Source: Planctomycetaceae bacterium (GTDB lineage Bacteria > Planctomycetota > Planctomycetia > Pirellulales > Thermoguttaceae). Taken from it: a stretch of 11,443 bases of DNA. A model generated the notes under the pieces. That model did no database searches and was not told the origin of the DNA. It saw only the letters and a list, made by a program, of their open reading frames with translations. Positions 6,104 through 11,443 of the stretch are shown one piece after another. The stretch covers positions 1-11,443 of the forward strand of contig WRMR01000112.1 of assembly GCA_009776995.1 (NCBI GenBank). The letters are read 5' to 3'. The position numbers were made by a program, and so were the translations under genes. Each line of letters starts with the position of its first letter. Position 1 is the first letter of the stretch.

Positions 6104-6670
6104 ATGATCGCAAAAGACATAAAACGTGGCAATGTTGTAGTTTACAACGATTCTCCTTGCATAATCGAATCCGTGAGTGTTCAGACGCCTTCTGCGCGGG
6201 GAGCCGCGACTTTATACAAATTCAGGGCAAGAAATCTGCTCACAAAACAAAAAGTCGATATTACCCTTCGCAGCGGTGACTCGCTCAACGACGCCGATTT
6301 CCGGAAACGGGAAGTCAAATACATGTATTCCGACGCCGATTCCTGTATTTTTCTTGATCAGGCGGACTACAATCAATATTCGTTGGCCACGGTGGACATT
6401 ACTGAAGAAATGCAATATGTGACGGAAAACCTTGAAGGCGTCCGCGTGCTGGTTTATAACGAAGAATGCGTCGGCCTTGAGATTCCCGCCACGGTCGAGT
6501 TGAAAGTCACCCGATGCGATCCTGCCGCCCGCGGTAATTCGGCCACTTCGCGTGCCAAGCCGGCAACGCTCGAAACCGGCGTCACGGTGCAAGTCCCCGA
6601 GTACCTTGAAGAAGGTGAAATCATCAAAGTCGATACGCGAACCGGTTCCTATCTCAGCCGCGCGAAATGA
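6104..6670 (+). CDS. yeiP: Elongation factor P-like protein, YeiP/EfpL type
   Basis: Predicted 188-residue cytoplasmic translation factor that binds between the ribosomal P and E sites and relieves stalling at difficult, mainly proline-rich, stretches. The ATG at 6104 is chosen because family members start at this point (MIAKDIKRGNVV); an in-frame ATG at 6020 would add 28 unrelated residues. AGGA lies 13 bases upstream, rather far. The KOW-like domain I covers about 1-62, with the loop QTPSARGAATLYKFR (27-41) nearly identical in pattern to E. coli YeiP (SPTARGAATLYK). At the loop tip is R32, where canonical EF-P has a modified lysine. OB-fold domain II is about 66-128 and domain III about 131-188, with the signature SRAKPATLETGVTVQVPEYL (149-168). 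No epmA/epmB or earP modification gene is nearby, consistent with an unmodified arginine-type loop. The next gene starts within 30 bases, so the two are probably an operon. Confidence 0.92.
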   Translation: MIAKDIKRGNVVVYNDSPCIIESVSVQTPSARGAATLYKFRARNLLTKQKVDITLRSGDSLNDADFRKREVKYMYSDADSCIFLDQADYNQYSLATVDITEEMQYVTENLEGVRVLVYNEECVGLEIPATVELKVTRCDPAARGNSATSRAKPATLETGVTVQVPEYLEEGEIIKVDTRTGSYLSRAK

Positions 6671-6700
6671 GTGGCTGACAACTGTCAAAGAGGTCTTCCC

Positions 6701-9388
6701 GTGATTTCAACCACAGTCAAATTCGTCCGTTGGACCGGTATTCTCCTCCTTGCGGTGACGGTTTTGGTCGCGCCCTGGTGTCTGGGGAGTATTCACACTC
6801 CGATCCAGCTCTGGCTTTTTCCGGGTGTCATGCTGAGCCTGGTTTGCGCCTCGGTCACATTGCTGTTTGACGGAAAAACCCGTTTCACATTTCCTGTTTT
6901 GCAGATTCCAATCCTGCTCATGCTGCTGTTGATTGGGTTGCAGCTTAAACCACATGATAAGGCCACGCTGGCCAAGCGGTCGCCCAAGGTTGCCGGGCTT
7001 CGCGAACAGTTGCTGCCGGCTCCGGATTCGGAGGAATACCGTTTTACCCATGAGATTTTCCCGGAAATGCAAACAAGCGACGACCCGGCACCAACCAGCA
7101 TTTTTCCGGCAGCCACACGCCACCAGCTTTCATTGTTCGCGTTGGTCATCTCCGCTTTTTTCGCGGCTTCGGTTGTCTTCCGGGAAAGGACCGCGATTTT
7201 TCTTTTCGGAATCGCCGCCGTCATCAATGGTTGTGTCCTGGCCATGATCGGGATCGTGATGCGGCTGGACCCCCGGTTTGGGTTTTCCGTTGGAAACTTC
7301 TGCACGGGTTTATTCAGCACGTTCATCAACCGGAACAACGCTGCGGGTTATCTGGGAATGTGCCTTGGCCTTGCCGTCTTTCTTCTGCTGTGGTATTTCT
7401 TTCGTTCCGACCGGGAAATCGAAGACAGTCATCGCTGGGACAGACGCTTTGAGCGTGACTCCATGACAAGGACACAGTTGATTGCCTACCGGTTGACCCG
7501 CATGTTGACCGCCGGAGTTCTGACAAACGTGTTACTAGCCGGAATCCTGATCGCCGGAATCCTCGTTTCCATGTCACGAGGCGGATGCCTTGCCATGGGA
7601 GTGGCACTTTTGATCGGGTTTCTCGTGGTTTTCGCCACCCGCCGTTTTAAGCTGTCGATGCTCGGTTTTGCCCTGGTCGGTGTCATGGGGGTGGGGCTGA
7701 TCTTTTGGGCGGGAATGGACGAGCGCGTCCAAGCACGCCTGGAAACCATTTTGACGGGCGATAACAGCGCACGTCCGCGCAACTGGTCGAATGCCATCGA
7801 CACGGCACGCGATTTTCAATGGCGGGGTTCGGGGTTCGGAACCTACCAGTACGCGAACCTGCTGAATGATGAATTTGCCAAAAACAACCAAATCTTTGTC
7901 CGGGCGGAAAACCAGTATATCGAGATTTTTCTTGACCTCGGAGTCGGGGGGCTGCTGCTTTTCCTGGCCTGTCCGGTCACTGCCGTCGCACTTTGCTGGC
8001 GTTTGATCTGGTTGCAAAAAGATGACTGGCTGACGGCTCTGGGATGCGGCCTGTTGATTGTGATCTTGACGCAAGCGGTGGCCTCGCTGTTTGACTTCGG
8101 GCTTTATATTGTGGCCAATACCCTTTTGCTGGCCGTTTGTTGCGGTATCCTTTCCGCAGCGTCAAACGACTCTGACAGCTCCGAACAGAAGAAAAACGGC
8201 AAGGAGAACAAAAAACCGACTTGGTGGAACCATGTTTCAAGAGCCGGCCTGTTGGCTACGGGTTGCCTTTTCCTTGTCCTGAGCCACCGGGGAAATCAGG
8301 AACTCAAAAATATCCATCGCATTGAACTCGCAACGGAGCGACTTGCCGAAATAAAGGATTTTCGTACCGTCCCGCCGGAAGAACTGGCGGCGGCCATCGA
8401 ACAGCTTGACGTTGCGATTCAACATCGTCCCGATGATGCGACCGCGACCGGCATTTTGGCCGATGCACTGATTGGTTCCTATCGTCAAACCCTCTATCGG
8501 GACCTGCTCGAGGTTTCCGCCCCACAACTCTCCGAAGACGAAATCTGGGCAAGAACCTCGCTCATCAACACACATGCCAGTCTTGGACGTCTGCGACGCC
8601 TCGGTTTCAACATTCCGGCTCAAGCCATCCGGGAACATCCCGCCGTCAATCAATACCTCAGACCGGCGTTCGCCAATCTGGTGCGTTCGCGGCAGTCCAA
8701 TCCCATGTTTGTTGGAACGCACAGCCTTATTGCGGAACTGATTCCCATTCTCGACAAGAACGACAGCCAACAGGAATTTGAACGAACAGCCATTGAGCGC
8801 ATGACGACGGTTGTTCCCTTGAGTGCCAGAGCATGGTTTGAAGCCGGGATTTTGGAACGGAATTTGGGCCGTACTGCCAATGCCAGAGTTTACTGGAAAC
8901 GTTGCCTCTCGCTTTCCCGCTTGTACCTGGTGCCAATTGTGGAATTCACCAAAAATGATATGCGCGGCAACAACGCACAAACCTTGTTTCAGGAGACTTT
9001 CCCCAATTCCCCGGAGTTATTCCTGATCCTGGTGACCAGGCACTTTACGCAACGCCTGACCCCCGACTTCAATCAAGCGGCACTGGATATGCTGAAAAAC
9101 TCCTGCGAAACGGCAGATGATATTACAGAAGGGGAACGCCATTTTTATCGCGGTCGCTATGAATTGCTGACCGGGCAGTACGAATCCGCGATCAAGGAAC
9201 TGAGTGCTGCTTGTGTCGCGCAACGGTCAAATCATGAATGGCGATACCAACTGGCGCAGGCATATCATTCCAACCATCAATACAAGGACGCCGAAGAGGA
9301 AATCAATCTGGCTTTGTTTTATGCACCGGGAAATACGACATACACGAAATTTCGCAATGAAATAAAAAAAGCCGCCTTGACAAAATGA
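6701..9388 (+). CDS. O-antigen ligase-like membrane protein with C-terminal TPR region
   Basis: Predicted 895-residue inner-membrane protein of the Wzy_C/O-antigen ligase superfamily, which transfers or polymerises lipid-linked glycans on the periplasmic side. GTG at 6701 is chosen because AGAGG (6689-6693) lies 7 bases upstream; an in-frame GTG at 6671, directly after the EF-P stop, has no such site. About ten to twelve hydrophobic segments occupy residues 10-530. Family-like motifs are STFINRNNAAGYLGM (206-220), ILVSMSRGGCLAMG (287-300), WRGSGFGTYQYA (374-385) and RAENQYIEIFLDLGVGGLLL (401-420). After the last membrane helix (about 516-527) a soluble region of about 360 residues contains TPR-like helical pairs at about 710-742, 813-845 and 846-880, the last with the pattern YQLAQAYHSNHQYKDAEEEI. 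It follows the EF-P-like gene by 30 bases. The glycan acceptor and donor are unknown. Confidence 0.85.
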   Translation: MISTTVKFVRWTGILLLAVTVLVAPWCLGSIHTPIQLWLFPGVMLSLVCASVTLLFDGKTRFTFPVLQIPILLMLLLIGLQLKPHDKATLAKRSPKVAGLREQLLPAPDSEEYRFTHEIFPEMQTSDDPAPTSIFPAATRHQLSLFALVISAFFAASVVFRERTAIFLFGIAAVINGCVLAMIGIVMRLDPRFGFSVGNFCTGLFSTFINRNNAAGYLGMCLGLAVFLLLWYFFRSDREIEDSHRWDRRFERDSMTRTQLIAYRLTRMLTAGVLTNVLLAGILIAGILVSMSRGGCLAMGVALLIGFLVVFATRRFKLSMLGFALVGVMGVGLIFWAGMDERVQARLETILTGDNSARPRNWSNAIDTARDFQWRGSGFGTYQYANLLNDEFAKNNQIFVRAENQYIEIFLDLGVGGLLLFLACPVTAVALCWRLIWLQKDDWLTALGCGLLIVILTQAVASLFDFGLYIVANTLLLAVCCGILSAASNDSDSSEQKKNGKENKKPTWWNHVSRAGLLATGCLFLVLSHRGNQELKNIHRIELATERLAEIKDFRTVPPEELAAAIEQLDVAIQHRPDDATATGILADALIGSYRQTLYRDLLEVSAPQLSEDEIWARTSLINTHASLGRLRRLGFNIPAQAIREHPAVNQYLRPAFANLVRSRQSNPMFVGTHSLIAELIPILDKNDSQQEFERTAIERMTTVVPLSARAWFEAGILERNLGRTANARVYWKRCLSLSRLYLVPIVEFTKNDMRGNNAQTLFQETFPNSPELFLILVTRHFTQRLTPDFNQAALDMLKNSCETADDITEGERHFYRGRYELLTGQYESAIKELSAACVAQRSNHEWRYQLAQAYHSNHQYKDAEEEINLALFYAPGNTTYTKFRNEIKKAALTK

Positions 9389-9418
9389 ACCATGAATCAC
9401 GTGCAATTTTGAGACGGA

Positions 9419-9446
9419 TTGACATTCCCATCTTTTACGGTACAAT
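9419..9446 (+). promoter_or_regulatory. Near-consensus sigma-70 promoter for the small lipoprotein
   Basis: A perfect TTGACA (9419-9424) is followed after 16 bases by TACAAT (9441-9446), five of six consensus. It begins 31 bases after the stop of the O-antigen-ligase-like gene and would give a leader of about 80 bases before the lipoprotein ATG. It is the best promoter match in the window. Confidence 0.65.
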
Positions 9447-9535
9447 GATTTATTCATCGCTATGTCGGTGAACCCATCCTGTTTTACCCAAAAAGTGATT
9501 TGAATTTGATTTGAAATTTGAAAGGATCAAACACC

Positions 9536-9727
9536 ATGAAAAAAATGATGTCTGTCTGTTTTGCGTTCATGTTTCTTTTAGCCATCGTTGCAGGTTGCCC
9601 GCAACCCCAAAGTGGTGATTCGAAGCCCGCCAACGGCTCATCCAGCGTGGAAAGCTTTGATTCTCCCGAAGATTCCATGTCCATGACTTCATCCGATGAA
9701 TTGACTGATGACACTATCGAATTCTGA
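9536..9727 (+). CDS. Small acidic lipoprotein
   Basis: Predicted 63-residue exported lipoprotein of unknown function. The ATG at 9536 is preceded by AAAGGA (9521-9526) at 9-base spacing; an in-frame ATG six codons upstream lies before this site. The signal peptide has KK at 2-3, a hydrophobic core MSVCFAFMFLLAIV (5-18) and the lipobox VAGC with the lipidated Cys at 21. The mature 43 residues have no hydrophobic stretch, begin PQPQSGDSKP, are rich in Ser, and are acidic (eleven Asp or Glu against one Lys), ending DELTDDTIEF. That suggests a flexible, probably unstructured tail on a membrane anchor. It has its own strong-looking promoter and is convergent with trxB. Small lipoproteins of this kind are common and rarely assigned; I recognise no family. 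Confidence 0.8.
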   Translation: MKKMMSVCFAFMFLLAIVAGCPQPQSGDSKPANGSSSVESFDSPEDSMSMTSSDELTDDTIEF

Positions 9728-9781
9728 ACCGAACGCAAAAGTCGTCACAGTTCCCTAGGATTTTGTGTTTGCCCCCTGAAA

Positions 9782-9822
9782 GTTCACTGCCAGACTTTAT
9801 TTTGCAAACGGCATCCGTGAAC
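9782..9822. terminator. Possible bidirectional 3' hairpin between lipoprotein and trxB
   Basis: GTTCAC (9782-9787) and GTGAAC (9817-9822) are perfect inverted arms, with inner TGCC and GGC segments able to pair further, around a loop of roughly 20 bases. The element lies in the 131-base gap between convergent genes. There is no clear T-run on either side, so termination by this structure is only a guess. Confidence 0.25.
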
Positions 9823-9824
9823 GT

Positions 9825-9836
9825 AAGTGACCGGTT
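9825..9836 (+). repeat. Dispersed motif copy downstream of trxB
   Basis: AAGTGACCGGTT is identical over 12 bases to the copies at 1126 and 2619 and ends 22 bases past the trxB stop on the minus strand. It shares CGT immediately before it with the inverted copy at 941. The second block seen in the other two direct copies is absent. Confidence 0.5.
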
Positions 9837-9858
9837 CTCTGGTGGTTGAACGATCCTG

Positions 9859-10902
9859 TTATTCCTGCCCGGCGAGGTAGCGTTCTGCGTCAAGTGCGGC
9901 CATGCAACCGGACGCGGCGGCAGTGACGGCCTGACGGTAATAATCGTCGGCCACATCCCCGGCGGCGAACACGCCTTCGACGCTTGTGTTGCAGCGAAAC
10001 GGCACCGGCCGGGCAATGTAACCCGTGGCCGTCAGTTCCAGTTTTCCCTTCAGAAACGCCGTATTGGGTGTGTGACCGATGGCCGGAAACATGCCCGCCG
10101 CTTCAAGACGCAACTCCGTTTCACCGACCGTACTTTGCAGCAACACGCCGGTAACGCCCGCCTGATCGTCGCCCAGCACTTCGATCGGCACACGATTCCA
10201 GAGAATTTCGATCTTTTCGTTTTCCATCGCCCGTTTCGCCATGATTTTTGAAGCGCGAAGTTCGTTGCGGCGATGCACCAGAAACACTTTTCGGGCAAAT
10301 TTGGCCAGATAAGTCGCTTCCTCAACCGCTGAATCGCCACCGCCAACGACAACCACATTCTTGTCCCGAAATCGCGGCAAGGCACCATCACACACGGCAC
10401 AGGCACTGACGCCCTTGTTTTTGAAGCGATTTTCCGATTCAAGCCCCAGATAATTGGCTCTCGCTCCGGTCGCAATGATGACGGTTTCCGCCTGATACGT
10501 TTGGCCGTCTGAAGCCGCCAATGAGAACGGACGTTGCGAAAAGTCAACATCGACAACGTCTTGCATTAACGTTCGCGTACCGAAATGAACCGCCTGTTGG
10601 CGCATCAACTCGACCAGTTCCGGTCCGGAAATGCCTTCTTTGTTGTGAGGCGGCAACATCGCCAGCCGGGACTGGTCGAGCGAGCCGGCAAGATAGGCTT
10701 CCAGGTCGCCAAACGGAAAGCCCGGGTAATTCTCCACTTCCGTCGTCAGAGACAATTGCCCCATCGGCAGTGTGCCGTTCGCCTGATTTTCCGCTGTCAT
10801 CGCCCCTTCGATGACCAACGGCTGCAATTGCGCCCTTGCCGTATAAATAGCCGCCGTCCACGCCGCCGGGCCGCTTCCGACAATCATGACTTTTTCTGAC
10901 AT
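9859..10902 (-). CDS. trxB: Thioredoxin reductase
   Basis: Predicted 347-residue cytoplasmic flavoprotein that uses NADPH to reduce thioredoxin. The ATG at 10902 is preferred: GGGA (10914-10911) lies 8 bases upstream, whereas the ATG three codons earlier directly abuts that site. Visible features are the FAD motif GSGPAAWTAAIYTAR (9-23), GQLSLTTEVENYPGFP (48-63), ATGARANYLG (144-153), the redox pair CAVC (168-171), the NADPH motif VVVGGGDSAVEEA (184-196) with HRR at 210-212, and the C-terminal FAD motif FAAGDVADDYYRQAVTAAASG (312-332). Between the ENYPG block and the GPELVELMRQQA helix (93-104) there are about 25 extra residues (about 65-90) compared with E. coli TrxB, giving a protein longer than the usual 310-320. 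I recall a similar insertion in other planctomycete TrxB proteins. No thioredoxin gene is adjacent. Confidence 0.95.
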   Translation of the reverse strand: MSEKVMIVGSGPAAWTAAIYTARAQLQPLVIEGAMTAENQANGTLPMGQLSLTTEVENYPGFPFGDLEAYLAGSLDQSRLAMLPPHNKEGISGPELVELMRQQAVHFGTRTLMQDVVDVDFSQRPFSLAASDGQTYQAETVIIATGARANYLGLESENRFKNKGVSACAVCDGALPRFRDKNVVVVGGGDSAVEEATYLAKFARKVFLVHRRNELRASKIMAKRAMENEKIEILWNRVPIEVLGDDQAGVTGVLLQSTVGETELRLEAAGMFPAIGHTPNTAFLKGKLELTATGYIARPVPFRCNTSVEGVFAAGDVADDYYRQAVTAAASGCMAALDAERYLAGQE

Positions 10903-10924
10903 GGAAATCATCCCTTTTTTGTGA

Positions 10925-11047
10925 AATTTGTTGTTGACAAATTGCCGCTCGTCACCCTTGTGGAGCGGGGTGCCAGGTGATCGAATTGAGGTTCATGGAA
11001 ATGCCCGGTCAGGGCACTCGGGATTTATATCCATTGGAAGAATCCCG
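10925..11047 (-). other. Inverted-repeat-rich region upstream of trxB
   Basis: Four inverted repeats lie in series: AATTTGT/ACAAATT with a 5-base spacer (10925-10943), CCGCTC-GT-CAC/GTG-GAGCGG (10945-10968), TGCCC/GGGCA with a 5-base loop (11002-11016), and CGGGATT/AATCCCG with a 15-base loop (11019-11047). The nearest is 22 bases before the trxB start. If the promoter at 11024-11051 is real, the first three would be in the trxB leader RNA. A small non-autonomous mobile element or an operator cluster is an alternative. No gene is supported in this stretch. Confidence 0.45.
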
Positions 11048-11051
11048 TCAT
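11024..11051 (-). promoter_or_regulatory. Possible trxB promoter
   Basis: On the minus strand ATGACG (11051-11046) is followed after 16 bases by TATAAA (11029-11024). This is four of six and five of six consensus matches. It overlaps the outermost inverted repeat and predicts a leader of about 115 bases, which is why confidence is low. Confidence 0.3.
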
Positions 11052-11103
11052 TGCTGCGTTCCATTCCGGCTTTAATTTTCCGGCTTGTGGTTTTGGCGAA
11101 AAA

Positions 11104-11281
11104 TTACCGTTTCACCACTTCGTGGAACGCGTCGAGCAGTTGTTTTGTGATCGGGCCGGAGGACTCGCTCCTCGTCGAGCGTCAGTTCGGTTTTACCCGT
11201 CATCGTCAAATCCGGCTGTTCATTGCCGGGGCCAAAAATCGCTTCACGTGGCACTTGACACCATCATTTCCTTGCCCTGAA
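11104..11281 (-). pseudogene. Decayed C-terminal coding fragment
   Basis: Protein-like segments in different minus-strand frames follow one another. GKEMMVSSAT (about 11275-11243) is followed in another frame by REAIFGPGNEQPDL and TGKTELTLDEE (about 11245-11170), then after a further shift by SSGPITKQLLDAFHEVVKR ending in TAA at 11106-11104. Together they read like the end of one protein broken by at least two frameshifts. The parent family was not recognised, and no start or promoter is identifiable. Sequencing error is an alternative to decay, as is chance, since each segment is short. Confidence 0.35.
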
Positions 11282-11340
11282 AGAGTGTTTGAGTAAACCT
11301 TATTTATACCTCATTTCCTCAAGAAAACAACCTGAATGGA

Positions 11341-11410
11341 GTTCAAAGTGCAGAATGCAGAGTGCAGAGTGCAGAGTGCAGAGTGCAAAGTGCAAAGTGC
11401 AAAGTGCAAA
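11341..11410 (+). repeat. Heptanucleotide tandem array
   Basis: Ten contiguous 7-base units: one GTTCAAA, then GTGCAGA (four copies plus one ATGCAGA variant), then GTGCAAA (four copies). The change from the G-containing to the A-containing unit halfway along suggests expansion of two variants by replication slippage. No gene overlaps it. Confidence 0.95.
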
Positions 11411-11421
11411 GTATTCTGCTC

Positions 11422-11443
11422 CTAACCACTAGCCACTAACCAC
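11422..11443 (+). repeat. Second heptanucleotide array, cut by window edge
   Basis: Three 7-base units follow 11 bases after the first array: AACCACT, AGCCACT and the start of another AACCACT. The array runs off the end of the window, so its length is unknown. Confidence 0.7.

Noticed and set aside
10934..10956. Plus-strand TTGACA at 10934-10939 as a promoter
   Set aside because: No -10-like sequence occurs at 16-18 bases and no plus-strand gene follows.
11072..11254. Minus-strand frame of 60 codons as an intact gene
   Set aside because: Its C-terminal part looks out of frame with the more convincing ending SGPITKQLLDAFHEVVKR; it is better treated as part of a decayed fragment.
10928..11296. 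Plus-strand open frame of 122 codons upstream of trxB
   Set aside because: It crosses the inverted-repeat block and the decayed fragment, has no ribosome site or recognisable motif, and its composition looks like antisense sequence.

Overview
The window looks like a piece of a Planctomycetota chromosome, probably from a Pirellulales- or Planctomycetales-like lineage. The evidence is a DUF1559 protein with the family's typical NLK...YHDKYGSLPPAY and SWRVLLLPFLE...IRLDEPWD motifs, several Gfo/Idh/MocA oxidoreductases of which two carry twin-arginine signals, an O-antigen-ligase/TPR fusion beside a YeiP-type EF-P, and many dispersed and tandem intergenic repeats. No rRNA, tRNA, CRISPR array, transposase or phage gene was seen.

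Left part, minus strand (1-5280). A promoter near 5250-5278 precedes three Gfo/Idh/MocA-fold genes read right to left: a Tat-exported protein closely resembling GH109 NAD-dependent glycosidases (5173-3872), a cytoplasmic oxidoreductase with a GTG start (3830-2760), and a second Tat-exported oxidoreductase (2516-1206). The first two are 41 bases apart and probably cotranscribed; the third follows a 243-base gap holding repeats and a weak promoter. They look like a small sugar or glycoside catabolism cluster. Beyond it is a partial DUF1559 gene (910 to the left edge) whose pilin-like helix sits behind a multi-pass membrane region instead of at the N-terminus.

Middle part (5281-9388). A 252-base array of twelve 21-base repeats lies in a region of uncertain coding status. 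To its right a plus-strand pair starts from a TATAAT-type promoter: a YeiP/EfpL-type elongation factor P (6104-6670), then an 895-residue inner-membrane O-antigen-ligase-like protein with a C-terminal TPR region (6701-9388).

Right part (9389-11443). A near-consensus promoter (TTGACA-16-TACAAT) drives a 63-residue acidic lipoprotein (9536-9727). Convergent to it is trxB (10902-9859), preceded by a block of four consecutive inverted repeats that may be a structured leader. Further right are a decayed coding fragment (about 11104-11281) and two adjacent heptanucleotide tandem arrays that run off the window.

A short motif, AAGTGACCGGTT, occurs just downstream of three different minus-strand genes, with a fourth, inverted and one-mismatch copy near the DUF1559 gene. 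It looks like a dispersed REP-like family. No obviously new defence or metabolic system is visible. The least explained items are the 21-base array, the dispersed 3'-flank repeat, the trxB upstream structures and the unusual DUF1559 architecture.
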